Positions 37,528 to 50,105 of a stretch of 64,000 nt of DNA are shown piece by piece (the stretch's first letter is position 1; each line of letters opens with the position of its first letter). A program made the position numbers and the translations under genes. Location: contig VZSR01003803.1 in the NCBI GenBank assembly GCA_013398615.1, positions 8,167,836-8,231,835 on the forward strand. Reading direction: 5' to 3'. The notes under the pieces are model-generated. The model was not told where the DNA came from. It was given only the letters and a program-made list of their open reading frames with translations, and did not search any database. The stretch is from Brachypodius melanocephalos (taxonomy: Eukaryota > Chordata > Aves > Passeriformes > Pycnonotidae).

Positions 37528-39922
37528 GGTTTGGCTAGAGCAAACCCAGCAATTCAGAAATCTGTTTCTCTGCTCTTGTGTAGGAGATGAAAAGGAGAGA
37601 AAATTAAAAAAAAAAAAAAAAAAAAAAAGCCTGATGTTTTTAAACTATGCTTAGCAGATGTATCTCTAAATCACTTAATCTTATTAAGTGCCTTGTTATC
37701 CTCATTTTTTCCCCAAATAAAAATCAGTGTCATTGCACCCCTGGTGCAAACCAGCTCCAAATCAAAGACTAACTGCTGAGCTGTGAATGCTGGGCTTTCA
37801 TGAACAAAGCAGGGTTCTGTTCTGTTTTCTTTCCTTCTAAAGGGAAAAAGGGATGAATAACATTCATTTTAGCTTCTTTTTACTGTTGGTTACATCTGAG
37901 TTTACACTATGCATGGCACACACAAGCTAAGGTTTCTAAGAAAAACCTAATAGACCTCAGCTGTGTGGTAGAAAACATTCTTATTTAATCTTGCAGCATC
38001 TGAGGGGGAGAAAACCTCTGTGTAAATGTGAGGGATCCACTTGGGAAAAGCAATCTGCATTTATTATATAGGAAGAAATTCATGGCTGGAAATCTCTGCC
38101 CTACAGGGGATTAACGTTGCCTACAAAAACTTTTATGATCTCCTTCAGCAAAAGGAGAGTTGAACCAGTGTTAAGTCCACCAATTTTATATATTTCTCCA
38201 TTTGGCTTTTAAGATCTCATATAATAGTTGACATTCACAGAACAACATTTCTGTGCAGTGACTGTTCTTCCTATCTGTGCCATAACTTTGTGTTGCTGTT
38301 TATCAGTGTGCTGCATGAGGTCTTTACTGGAGTAATAGCAAAGTCCTTAATAGGTGACAAGGTCTCATGGAAGGAAGTGCATCAAATATTGCATTGGCCA
38401 GTACAGTTTTATAGCTATTCTGTGCATCAGTGTGGTTTGTGCCCATCAAGGAAAATGGGTTGGTGCATCCACAACACAGAGGATTACTTTTGAATCTGAA
38501 TAGAGGAGTGGGTTGCTATTTCAAGATAATAATTTCTGATTAGTGGGAAAAAAAAATAATGGGGGAATATGTGTTGGAATTAATCTGTTTGCCATTCTGA
38601 GCTACAAAATGCTGAAAGATGTAAAAGTGTTCTCCTACTCCTTTTCTTTAGCTGGAGAACCAAAAAGAGAAACTATGAAAGGAGAATTTATCTAGTGGGC
38701 AAGGAATCTACCTCCATTTTCGTCAAAATCTTGATGTGAACATATACGACTTCATTTTATTTCAAAATGCTCTTTGCCCAGCAACAACAAAACACAGGAG
38801 TTCATGAGTTACTTCACTGTTGTTTTCAGGCCAGTGTCTTTCTCCATGGTTTTAATGCAAGAAAGAATCAGCACTTTTTTCAACACTGCTTGTGTGTCAG
38901 GTATTACTGTCTGTTTCTTACAAAGAGAGGTGGGGCAATTCCAACCTCAAAACTTCGCATTATTGTATTTAATGAGGATCAAATTTCACGGGTTTTCTTA
39001 TTAAGAAGTTAATAACTTATTAAGAGTATCTGATATTTTGGAGCTTAACATTTTAATGTTGTCTCAACTCCAATTCTTTCTTAGTTGTATTTCCAGTAAA
39101 TATGAAGGTTATAGTAATCAGACTTCATCACCTTCTTTCTGCTGTGTTTCTTTAATATTTTCAGTAAATTTCTTGTGCATAAATACAGCAAGGAAAAAAA
39201 AAATCAGTGCTCCCACCAGGCTTTTTCAAATACATTTTAACATGTATCTATATACACTTAAGGAGGCTGTGTCCTTACATCTCTTACTAGTGTAATGTTC
39301 TGTCAAAGATTTTAAATTCTTTTGATTGGTGATAATAGATTCCAACCCAGTTATTAGGAATGTAGCAAATAACAACAATAACCACAACAATAGCTGTAGC
39401 TGGGTTTTTTATTATTACTATTGTAAGTATTAAAATATCCCAAATTGTAAAGATGCTTGTTTTTGGACTGTGCTTATGATCTATTCCAGCAGCATTGTCA
39501 CTTCACTCATCAGTATTAAATCAACACAAGTAGAGGGAAGAATAAGATTCAGTAGTACATACTCAGTATGGCACATATCAGAAATTTATAGGATCAACCT
39601 GTGCACTGGATCCATTACTAATTGTCCCAGGTTATTAATATCTTAACACCTTTAGAAGCCTTTGATCTTAGCTGTTAGATCCTTGTGAACTCGTATGCAT
39701 GAGTGGTTTCAGTCCTCTGGGTCCTGCTCATGCATTTGAAAACTTTGGCTTCAAAGCCCTTTCTGAGAATCCATTGTGGAAAGAGCTGCCGTGTCTGGCA
39801 GTATGCCATAGACAGTAGCACGTATTGCTGCCAGCTTTGCGGGTCTAATGGGTGCACTACTACTGTGGGCACAAGCAGTTCCACTGTTATCTGTGGTTTG
39901 CTTGAAATTCAAGCATCTTAGG
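36111..39922. other. Unique noncoding stretch
   Basis: No gene recognised; frames are at most 96 codons. It contains the A/(TA)n repeat at 37471-37520 and a 23-base A run at 37606-37628. Confidence 0.55.
37471..37520 (+). repeat. A run followed by (TA)n
   Basis: Nineteen As followed by about 15 TA units, then ATAAATAAATAGG. It is a microsatellite likely to vary in length between individuals. Confidence 0.97.
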
Positions 39923-39928
39923 GTTTGG
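39923..39928. repeat. Target-site duplication, left copy (GTTTGG)
   Basis: Six bases immediately before the TG start of the solo LTR, repeated exactly after its CA end at 40512-40517. Confidence 0.7.
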
Positions 39929-40511
39929 TGTTGCAGCTTGTTTTTATTCCTAATGATTTGTTCTGTTCTTGCCCATATCGTTGGTTCAATCCAAGTTGTA
40001 TCCTCCCACCTAGTTGCCCATCTTGCCTTAGTTCTGCCCCTTGATACAGAATGTTCCCTGTCCCTCCTCCTACTGAGCTGTCAATCCCACCTTGTACAAG
40101 CCCCTTGCTCTGGGGAATTCCCTGGAAATCCCCTGTTCCTCCAAGCCCTATTGATTTGTCTAAACTGTTCCCCTTCCCCTGTGCTTCCTCATTGGTTTAA
40201 GCATCGTAAATCCCGCATTGCGCTCCTCCTCAGTCCTTTCCCTATTGGTCAAATATTTGTACCCTTCCTTGGAACCTCCCCTGATAAAAGTCCCTGTACA
40301 CCAACCTTTAGGGTCTTTTGTACCTGGGCCCTTCTTGGAGATAAGCATGCTTGGAAACCACACAGAAGACCTCTCCCTCGTCTTTGCTTCTGCCTGCCCT
40401 CAGCACATCTCATCTTGTAGAGACCATTCCCTGCTGTTTCTCGGATCACTCCTGAGAGCAGCCAGCCTCGACACTCTGTCGAGAGCTAGCGGGTGAATCG
40501 GCACCATGTCA
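39929..40511 (+). mobile_element. Solo LTR of an endogenous retrovirus
   Basis: A 583-base element that starts TGTTGCAGCTTG, ends CACCATGTCA and is flanked on both sides by GTTTGG. The TG..CA ends plus an exact 6-bp duplication are what retroviral integration leaves; 6 bp is usual for class II (beta/ERVK-like) and alpha-type elements. The inside is GC-richer than its flanks. It has inverted CCAAT boxes (ATTGG at about 40191 and 40243) and a TATA-like GATAAAAG at 40283-40290, so U3 is roughly the first 380 bases and R/U5 the rest. No clear AATAAA is seen. There is no internal retroviral sequence, so the provirus was probably lost by LTR-LTR recombination. The 190-codon forward frame across it (39848-40420), the longest in the window, is a chance frame. 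Confidence 0.75.
40283..40290 (+). promoter_or_regulatory. TATA-like box of the solo LTR
   Basis: GATAAAAG, about 35-40 bases after an inverted CCAAT box (CTATTGG). This is the expected promoter arrangement for an LTR; whether it is active is unknown. Confidence 0.45.
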
Positions 40512-40517
40512 GTTTGG
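40512..40517. repeat. Target-site duplication, right copy (GTTTGG)
   Basis: Exact match to 39923-39928, directly after the LTR end. The flank is itself GTTTGG-like (GTTTGGTTTGATTTGG), so part of the match could be chance. Confidence 0.7.
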
Positions 40518-43500
40518 TTTGATTTGGATAAAACTTTCCAAGGAGCAAAGTAGATATCTGCATTGCTAAATGCATCCATGACACCCAGAAGTCTTTGGTC
40601 CTCAGTCAACACAAGCACTGGCACACACAAACACCCCATAGAGAGAGATGCCTTTGTGGCACATGAGCCACAGCCGTACAACACTTGGCCCAGATCTGTG
40701 TTATACACAGTGCCCCAAAGTTTTTTTTTTTTCGTGTTTTTTTTTTTTTTTTACCTAAGTGTGTCTCTGATATAATGAGAAATCCGTGTTTAGTCCCATG
40801 GGGAGAGGTCTTTACAGCCTGACAATCAGGATGTCTATTGCTTGGCCCAAGGCAAGGAACATGAAGTTGTGCTGATTGTGAAGGTTCAGTGCTCAGCAGG
40901 TAATGTTGGAGAATGTTACAAAGTAGAAAAAACTAATTGACTCTAGCTTTCATCCACTCTCTTAATTGAAAACAATTTCTATAGAAAACTCACTCCTTAA
41001 GAGCAGATGGACATTGCATCATGGGGAACTGATTGAAAGTACTCCAAAAGAGAGTTCAGTAACAAATTAACATTTATGCAGTGTAGAAGACCAAGGGATC
41101 AGAGCTTGAGTTTTAGCTCAGAGCTAGATTATTGGACAAGCCTGACAGATCTCAATTTTCCCACAAGTTAGAACACCGATATTCATCCAGGTTTATTTGT
41201 CAGACCAACATGTGCTCTTGCCTGAATTTTGAATATTCACTCCAAAATACACTATATTCATACAAAGGGAAATTGGAAAGTATTCTGCTTTGGCCATTGC
41301 AAGTATTCTGTTTGCTCATGGAACATCTCTAGGAGAGTTTTTAGGCTTCCTAGGACTTTTTCTCTTGTTACACCTAGGTCCTACTGCTTTTAACAGTCTA
41401 CTGATGTTTGGTTTTCTTATAGAATTTGCGTTTTCTAAATCAAATGAAGTGAAACTATGAATTAGCATTTCTAGCTCCATACATTCATAATTTTTGTTTC
41501 TGACTCATTCAGATACAGAAAAATGCTACTGTCAGTCTTCCTCTAAATCACCTTTTGCATAATTTGCCTAATTATACAGATTATTATATTTATTAGATGT
41601 TTGAATAAGGTTGTCAGGTTTCTAGAGTGTATGTTTTATTTCTGTTCTGTTGGAGTTTAAGGACACAAATACAAACAATTTTTCCACCACAAACAATGGC
41701 AGGTGTTCATCTATATGTATGTGGAAATTATTAGATAACTACTAAATAAATAATGTTACTATCAGCTTTCTGTTATACAAGATTTCAGATGTTTCCCACA
41801 TAAACTACAAACATATTTTTCAATATTACCCTGGGATCTTTCTGCCAGCTTTATGACTTTTCTGCAGAGTCTTCTCTTTTTCTATTTCTTCCCCTCCTCC
41901 CTCACCAAATACAGGATTTTTTGGGGGACTTTTTTTCCATTCACACACTAATGAGAAAATACCAAACCAAAGCTAGTTTTTGTTTTCAGATGTCTGTTTT
42001 TATTGTCTGCAACAGGGATTTTTAATGTATATTTGATCCTCGGCATTATTTGAAGCTTAAATATCAGATGGGACTTTCATCAGTGTGCCATTTTATTATT
42101 AGACTGTCATAGAGAGTAAGTTCTGTCTTTCACTTCAGAGAGACCAAAGCTCCATGTAAATTTTTTAAAGAAAATGTTAAAATAGGCCTCATCAAACAAG
42201 GACCACTCCTCATCAAAACTTGAAACATTGTTATTCATCATTGCTATGTTTTACAGCCCTGCAGTTAGATCCTGTCAATATGAAAGAGTAATTTTCCATT
42301 TGATTTTAATTAATGTTGAGAGTAAGATAATTTTCTAGCCTTGCAATGACATCAAAAAGGAATCAGAGTTGTCTGGAAAGATTTAGTGCTTAAAAACCTA
42401 TAGAGAAGGACCTTGAACAACCTCAGTCCTCCAGGTGACAGGGACAGGCATATTCCCCTTACTCACAGTCAACAAACAGGGCTGCTTCACCTGGTATGTA
42501 ATGTGCCTTTTTTTGAAGGAGTAAAAGGATTTCTGCTCTATGTGAGCTCAGGAGGGAAGTGTTAAACACAAGTCTTCAAAGGGCTTTCAGCAGACTAGCA
42601 GGGCCTTTCTTTGTGCTTCCAAAGAGGGGCAAATGAGATGGTAATGAAGTGTGCAAAGCCTAAACCACAAACTGCATCTCCACACAGAACCACATCGCCC
42701 TGCCATGAGATAGACTGGATATCTCAGAGAGCATTCCAAAATTGTTAGCAAGGTTAAAAATCAATAACTAATACAGACTTTTTAAAAAAGACATGAAGCA
42801 GGTATTTTTAACAGGTGTTTTGAAAAAGAATTAGAAGCAAGACATTTCTATAAGAAACATCATTGGTTTAGTTACAGGCAAGGTGATTGCAAGTGCTCGT
42901 GGATTGATTTTCATTTCCTACATCCAAGCAGAATATTCTAACCAACAAGATATAGACACAAGGCTTTTTTTTCAACTGGGCATCCAAAGCAGCTGCTTCC
43001 AGTTATTTCAGTCAGAGCTGAGAACCCAAAAGCCTTAGAGGATCGGTGCTACAATACATTAAAAAGATTTATCTCCTAAGTCAAACATAGTCATGAATAA
43101 AACTCAGTGGGAAGAAAGAAAACCAAAACCAGCAAAGCTGATGAAAACCATGAATGATTGATAAATGTTTAAAAACTATTTATCAGGTTTTTTTTTTACA
43201 ATTATCAAATTTTCAGTCATCTAAAGGTCTTCTATTAAAAAGTCTGGGTTAAGAGAGCCAGTGAAAGTAGCAATTCTCCTATCACACTTGCAATGGAAAA
43301 TAATTACCTATTTTAAATAAATATTTTAGAAAGGATTATAAAATACAGGCAATATAAAAGTATAGAAAATGTATCCATGAAAAATCTCCAGTTAACAGGG
43401 AACAGGAAAATGGAACACAGCTGTATGAAAATATGAAGGACAATTTAAAAAAATGACAGGTTCTATAAAATTGTAAACTTTATTTTTCATCATGCAGACA

Positions 43501-43599
43501 AGAAAAACAGTATCTTTTTTAATCAGAAGACTTAAATAACTGTGCTCCCAGAGATACCAGTACACTATTAAAAGAACTAGAAATACTGGATTTATCTGT
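40518..43599. other. Unique noncoding stretch
   Basis: No gene or transposon recognised. It contains two T runs (40721-40732 and 40737-40752) separated by CGTG. Confidence 0.55.
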
Positions 43600-44280
43600 G
43601 CACACACCTACTTGCAGATGACACAAAACTGTGAGGAGTGGTCATACGCTGATGGTGATGATGCCATTCAGAGAGAATTCAGAAGGCTAGAGAAATGGGC
43701 TGACAGGAGCCTCATGAAGCTCCAAAAGAAAAAAATACAAAGTCCTTCAATTGGGGAGGAACAAACCCTGGCACTTATCACTGTTGGGGACCACTCAGCT
43801 GGAAAGCAGCTTGGCAGAAAAGGACGTGGGGATTGGGGTGGACACAAAGTTGAACATGACCCAGCAACATGTCTTTGCTACAGAAAACCTCTAATGGGTT
43901 TTTAACAAACTATTATCTAAAGTTTGATAGAGGTGATCTATCCCCTCAGCCCTGGTGAGGCCACAGGTGGAGTTTTGTGTCCAGTTCTGAGCAACCTGGT
44001 TCAAGAAAGACACAGATGTTAAATATTTTTATGTAGAACACATTTGCATTATTTGAGGTACTTTCAAGGCTGGAAAAGTGAAAAAAGAAGTACACTCTAT
44101 ACAGAAAGGAAAAATATAGGTCCAGGAAATTCAGGAAATTTCACTCAGATGGAAGAGAAACACTTGGATGGCCAAAGACTGGAACAGGTTGAACAGAAAG
44201 GTTATGGAGTCTTCATCCTTGGAGATGAACAGAACCTAAAGGGAAATGGTTGTATTTGAACATGCTCTAGCTGGTGCTAG
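43600..44280 (+). mobile_element. CR1 LINE ORF2 end and 3' UTR relic, forward
   Basis: It starts at the RT catalytic motif: codons from 43608 read LLADDTKL, with both aspartates of the family's F/YADD motif kept. Downstream WADRSLMKLQK matches the CR1 'WADRWLMRFN' region, and AAGCAGCTTGGCAGAAAAGG, GAACATGACCCAGCAACATG, CTGGTGAGGCCACAGGTGGA and TTTGTGTCCAGTTCTGAGC follow in CR1 order. The 3' UTR part is more diverged (AAAGACTGGAACAGGTTGAA, CATCCTTGGAGATG, TGAACATGCTCTAGC), and no clean terminal repeat is seen. Frames of 97 and 71 codons are leftovers in shifted frames. Confidence 0.88.
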
Positions 44281-44379
44281 TCTCCTGAAGTTCTTTCCCC
44301 CACCAGCTGTTTTTTTATTATGTATTTTTGTGACATATTTACATGGTGACATCCATAGATTATGAAAGAAAAGTGTGTA

Positions 44380-44620
44380 CTCCTTGAATAAATAGAGCTA
44401 AGACTTGAATCTTAATTTTCACGTGGAAATTATGGTTTAGTTTTGTCCTTTGTATTGTGCAAATGATGCAAATGTTCATCCACCTCTAGGCTGGTTCATT
44501 GTCTAAGCAATGGCCTTAAATATTTTTAAAGATTGTGAAGAAATCATTAATGTCATTTGATTAATAATATCTTCTTTTGAAATCTTAAAATAATAGTAAC
44601 TGAGACTCCTGAACATTGAA
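44380..44620. other. Candidate conserved noncoding element
   Basis: AT-rich non-repeat sequence with a tandem pair of octamer-like sites, TGCAAATGATGCAAAT (44458-44473), the second containing the full ATGCAAAT octamer bound by POU factors. Homeodomain-like ATTAAT cores follow near 44548-44566. Conservation cannot be judged from one sequence. Confidence 0.2.
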
Positions 44621-45058
44621 GATGGGATTGTTATGAACAAATGAACAAGTCTACTCTTGGTCACCCTGAATTTCTTTCACTTTTAACAGAAAAAAAAATG
44701 AACAGGATATGAGTCCCCTGATGAATTTTACAAGTTTACTTTAAGACAAGATTAATTGCTGCTTATACGTACCTCAAGAGATTCCAGGATGCAAACAATT
44801 TACATTTAAAAATCATCTTATTATCAACGGTATCAAGAGCCCTACTTCTCCCTCCACAAATCTGAGATTTGGACAGGACACAAAAAACTCAGATGCTGAT
44901 CCCCAAAGTGTTTATCTTTCATGCTCTGGTGAATACACAGTGTTAGCCAAATACCCAAATCACTAACCAAAATATAATCAAGATTTTAGATAATAGAACT
45001 AAGTCAAGTTCTTTGAATGATTAGAAGAAAGTTGTAAGAACACCTTGTTCTATTTAAG

Positions 45059-45084
45059 ATATGTATATATATATATATACATAT
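45059..45084. repeat. Perfect 26-bp AT palindrome
   Basis: A (TA)n microsatellite bounded by ATATGTAT and ATACATAT so that the whole 26 bases equal their own reverse complement; more TA units follow to about 45090. Confidence 0.9.
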
Positions 45085-45904
45085 ATATATCTAATCTGAC
45101 AATTGTTTATTAGTGTGTATATTTACATAAAATGTTCCAATAATTAACAATTATTTACATTAAATGTAATAATTAACCCCTCATTTTTGTAGACAGAGAT
45201 CACATCTAGCGTTTTCTCTTTTTGACCTACCAGAGTATCCTTTACCTTTTGCCTACATATAAAAAGACTTGTGTAAAATGACACCTAGTTCTCAGTTTTG
45301 ATTTCTGTAACACTTTCTTTTACCAGAAGGAATCAGCTGAAAGATTTGGGTATTGCAATGCCTTACTCCAAGGATTCTGAACTCCTGGAATGGAATTCTG
45401 AATTAGGTGACTGGGGGCTGTTAAGGGAAAAAAAAATAAAAAATCATGCGGCAGTGCAATGAGTGGAGGGCATAAATCGTCCAAGTAATGAAGAATACTG
45501 ATGACAAAAATGTATTTTAGATCTTAGCTTTCCCTGAGTCTCAAAATCAAACTTCAGGCTGTGGAAAGACACCTGTTATCTTTGGTTAGAATTTGCATGT
45601 CCAAAAAAAGCTGCATAATTAGATACTGGAATCTTTCTTTCTGAAATGGAAACAAGGATCATGCATCTCTTTTAACACACTGGCATGGCTAGAGAAGAAA
45701 AACAGCCCTATGTTTTTAACTTAACAGTATTTCTCTCATTGTAATTGTGAGAGACCTCAGTTCATCTCTCTGTGAGGGCTTTAACTCATTTATCTTTCCA
45801 TCTGCTAAGCAGCCAACTGCAATTCAAAGCTGTACATATGTGTAATAGCAGCTTTAGAATTAAAGATAAAATGCGCTTCTCTTGCTCCAACTATAATATT
45901 TTGT

Positions 45905-45965
45905 AGGACACAAAAAAAACCCAACAAAACAACAACAACAAAAAAAAAAAAAAAACCCAAAAACA
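45905..45965 (+). repeat. A-rich tract with C units
   Basis: AAAACCCAACAAAACAACAA followed by a long A run and AAACCCAAAAAC. A second tract of the same kind lies at 46216-46262. Confidence 0.92.
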
Positions 45966-48837
45966 AGCTTGACTTGATAAGGGTGTGTCAAAAGGAAGGA
46001 AGAGGGGAAGAAAGTAGCAGAAATATAGAACTGGGTATCACCATCCCCTTCCAAGATTGTTTGTTTATTTCATCTAATATGCTAGTGAAACATTTAATCG
46101 ATTCCCACAGGACTGCAAGTGGGCCGTGCAGCTATGGCTAAGTCTGACAGTAGATAAATATGATCATGGGTACCAGTAAAGATTAGGTCACTCCTGAAAG
46201 CAAGAATAAACAAAAATGAAAAAACCCCAAACAAATAAAAACAAAAACCCAAACCAAAACCTCATGTTACAAAATACTTCTCATTTTCAAAATATTAAAT
46301 CCCTTTGCATAAAATTCAAGCAGCGGAATTTGAGAGGGTGTCTCTTCTTGAACATCACTAAAGGCCTGCAAAATTTTGTGGAAAGTGAAGTCTCTGAAAG
46401 CTTTTGCTCTGCATGATTGTGTCTTCACAGTTCTGTCAGCAAACTGCATAATAATCCATTCTTAGAGTGACTGGTCTCTTTCTATGCCAGGGCTGCACGT
46501 GCTGTCTCTCTTGTGATTTCTCTTTCCTTTTCCACTCTCCATGATCTTTTGCAGTCATCAGAATCACCCTCAAGAAGAGCAAGAGGCCTCTCTCCTGAGC
46601 TGTTGGCACTACCCCAGACTGATACCTAGAGTGCAAGAAAACAACCATGAATAGCAACTAGTAGCTAGGCAGGAAAATAGATTAAACTACGGGCAAAAAT
46701 AAGATGGAAAGAAGGCAACCTGCTTTAGGGAAAAATCTTCACAAAGGCATTACGTGAAAGAAGAGGAATTCCTAAAGTGCTACTTGTGTTGTCAGCTGCT
46801 GGTGTTAATGAATAGCACAGTCATAAACACAAAAGACTGATGGCCAAGGGGAGATTGTCTGCTGTAGACTCAGATCAATATAACACAAGCCCAATACAAG
46901 ATGCATATCCAGGACATGTACATCTGAGTCAAAAAAAATTCAACCTGCCAACTCTGAAGGTTTCAACAAAATTTTCAGCTGGAGAACTTGCACCAACACC
47001 CTGGAAACTTTACATAGATACCTTGGAAGATTTGGCTTTATGTGAATAGGATCCACATCTGTAAGGGAGCCTGCTTGAAGGAAAAACTTTATCTCCTTTA
47101 CGAATTAATGTAATGTTTTATGCCTTGTGACAAGTGCAAAATCACATCCGCTGCATACAGGCCACTTATTTAAATCAAAGATGTTAAAGTTAGCGCTGCA
47201 TCATTTAATGAAAAGTGTTAAACCAAAAGGTTAACTAATCCTGAGTAGGTCATGGAGTTAATAACCTAAGAATACTCATTGAATTAGCTTTCCAAATTTA
47301 TCATGTCATCCCCTGAGTAAAATTTCAAAGTAAAGATAATGAGGCTGTGGGGAAGAATAACAGATGTGGCATATTAGAAGCTAGTAAATTGCATTTCATG
47401 CACTCATAGAGTTAAAGTAAAAAAGGGAATATACCATCACACTGATCTCCACATAGCTCCTTATTACAGCAACAGCTTGAACTAGACTAAGAATCTTGAC
47501 ATATTTATTTTTAAAAAATCTTGTATTCTACCTTACAGGATGCATGTGCTCTTGAAGCAACTTAGATTATAGACAAGCTTACAAAGTGGTCAACATCAAG
47601 TAGAGACCTAATTTTCATTTTTCTCTCCTTAGAAATTGAGTCTTTTTCATAAAAGGTAGGTTAAAAATTCTGTGGGCCTATCTGCAAAGTTTTGAATTTC
47701 TGAGCTAATACCTATATACTCCCCAACTATGTACAAAAAACATATTTCTGAATTCCATCTTACTCTGTATTTCTTTTGCATATGTTGCTACAGACGCTTA
47801 TGGCTGAAAAGCATCTGATACTCGAAGGTTCTTCTACAGTTTTGGAGACTGGAAAACCTTTTATGATGATAAATGAAACTGGAAGATGTAAATGAATGTA
47901 GAGCAGAATTAAAAATCCAAGCATTTATCATACCATGATTGTAAGATTAGACAAGATTGTAAAGATTAAAAACTTCAGGGAAAGACCTGGAAGAAGGCAA
48001 TGTTTGATTAACATGAAATGTCAAGAGTGTGACCCCAAACATGAGTAATATTTTGAATGTCATTGTGGGTTGCCATATAACGCTGAACCCAGCCTTAGAG
48101 ATCTGGTCACAATTGTTGAGCTCATTTTATTCTTTTAATTTTAGTGCCACCGAAATGGGGGCAACATATTCATCCATTTTGGTCCCAGTGGCAATCTTTG
48201 GAATGGGAGTCAAACGTGCTTTCCCATTAAGTGTTAACAGAATTTTAAGAGCCATCAGTGGAAGCAAGGTAACTCATCACATCTGTTTTTAACCCACAGG
48301 AGATGCAAGGTCACTCACCACAGATGAACAGTTTCTACTGTAAGCACAGCTGAGTGAGTTACCTGATATTTGCAAAAGATAGGAGCATACAAAAGGAGAA
48401 TCAGGGCAGCTCATCAGCCAAGCAGTAAATTGACTGATTTACAGTAGCTTGCACTAACATACAGTAACATACAGTAACTTAAATTAGAGTATGCTTTGAA
48501 TACAGACACTATGACACTGAATTGTGAGGTGGAAAGGTATGGAGATAAGAGTAAGAAATGCCTGTGCCAAGTATCTCAGGGCACAAAGAAATATATCAAA
48601 GATAAGCAGGTTCAAGAAGGCGTAGAGAAATACTGCAGTTTAGACTTGATGTGAAAAACAGGTGCCAGGGACAGAACAGGTGGAGCAAGTAAAATCACAT
48701 CCACAGTGACAAAGCGGAAAGATGGTTACAAGTGGATTGATATTTTAAAAAGGAAAAGCTTTGTTTGTCTCTTTTGTTTACTTTGTATCATGTAAGTGTT
48801 TTTTTTTAATCTCTATTTGAAATAAACTTTTAACCTT

Positions 48838-48872
48838 TTTCTTTTTCTTTTCTTTTTTTCTTTTTTTTAAAG
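48838..48872 (+). repeat. CT-rich simple repeat
   Basis: CTTTTTCTTTTTCTTTTC and T runs, about 35 bases of pyrimidine only. Confidence 0.92.
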
Positions 48873-49734
48873 GTAGGCATCTGAAACAAACTCATCCACA
48901 GTAGAAACATATTCCCTGAACTACGATGTCAAAAGTATGATTTCTCTGAGAAAACATTCCAGAAATAAAACTGCAGCATGAAAAATAAACAAAAAAGCTC
49001 ATTTATCTCGTTTACAGATTTGTTTGCTATTAGTAAATATCGTGCAGTTCTAGCAGTGTTTTCATTATGCTCATTTTTCTTATGTATCTATTTCTCAAGG
49101 AAATTAATTTTTTACATTGATTTCTCTAAAATCTAAGATTATTTGAATACATTTCAGGTCTTATTTAATATGAGTAGAACATATCTTGTAACCTTAAAAG
49201 CTTTAATTGAAGTTCCTAACTGCTACTATCTACATTCTGTCCCTGCTCTGCTGTTTCAACACGTATCTGATTTCTGCTTTTTTTACTGCATACTAAAACC
49301 TGAGCTCTCTGCACAGCCCGTTTCATTCAGAATGTTAAGAGGTGATTATCTCAGGCAGAATTATGCTTAGCAGTAAAAAAGTAGAATCTCAGGTAAATTT
49401 GTGAACTATGCTCTTTAGTAATTTTGTCCTGTTCTGACTGTAAGATGGGCATAAATTTCTATCTGTTTATTCCAAATTTTGAGCTACTAGGCTGAAAATG
49501 TTGATGCTGGAGATATTAAGAGAAGCTTGTCATAACTTCTAATTTACTCTAAAAATGTCTGAGCTGGATTTTGCTCTAACTTTTCAGTCATTTTATAGTT
49601 TCTAAGACTACTCTTGACACTTAGATTCTTAAAAATTAAGAAGTGGTGATAAACTGTGAGCAACAAATGGAATGGAAACAGTCATAAGCATAGGAATTAA
49701 AGCCAAATCAGTCTTCAGGAGATTGTCTCTGCCT

Positions 49735-50105
49735 CTAACATCTAGGTCATTCTCTTAAAATATTTCCCTAACCTGTTCTGAAGCCTTAAGTTCTAAAGGT
49801 TAAAATTACTTTTCTGGTTGTCCCCTGTTATAACGATTAGAAATTTTTCCCTGGAGTCCAGTAGTACATTATTTTTTAATATATGATTTCACATTGTACT
49901 CACACCAAAAAGAATAGAATTAAAATAATTCCTTTCATGGTTTCTGTGGATTTGAAGAGTACAATTCTACCTTTCTTCACAGTCTTCTGCCTAGATTAAA
50001 TGCCCTTTATTTTTCAACCTTACTATATCTTCTAAACCTTTTAACATTCTTGCAAAGCTCTAGATTTTTTTTTCTAACTTGTCCATATCTTTCTTGGCAT
50101 CCTAA
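49735..50105 (-). mobile_element. Old, diverged CR1-type LINE, reverse strand
   Basis: An ancient reverse CR1. On the plus strand CCTAACCTGTTCTGAAGCCT, ACGATTAGAAATTTTTCCCT, TTCTGCCTAGATTAAATGCC, TAAACCTTTTAACATTCTTG and TAACTTGTCCATATCTTTCT occur in the order expected of a reversed CR1 3' part (compare 'CTCATCATTTTTGTTGCCC' and 'CCAATTTGTCCACATCCTTCT'). The 3' terminus is not recognisable. Divergence is much greater than in the other CR1s here. Confidence 0.55.

Larger units (their letters stand above)
44281..49734. other. Unique noncoding stretch with simple repeats
   Basis: No gene recognised. It holds an AT palindrome (45059-45084), A-rich tracts with C (45905-45965 and 46216-46262) and a CT-rich tract (48838-48872). 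A possible conserved element lies at 44380-44620. Confidence 0.55.

Noticed and set aside
37606..37628. A run as the tail of a processed pseudogene
   Set aside because: The upstream sequence has no coding resemblance, no AATAAA signal at a suitable place and no target duplication I could see.
39981..39996. GTTGGTTCAATCCAAG, resembling a tRNA T-arm
   Set aside because: No acceptor or anticodon stems fit around it, and it lies inside the solo LTR.
39848..40420. Longest open frame in the window, 190 codons, hydrophobic start
   Set aside because: It runs through the solo LTR from its 5' flank, has no family resemblance, and competing frames overlap it on both strands. It is a GC-rich LTR artefact.
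43612..44259. Frames of 97 and 71 codons with many charged residues
   Set aside because: Out-of-frame or broken remnants of CR1 ORF2; annotated as part of the transposon, not as genes.
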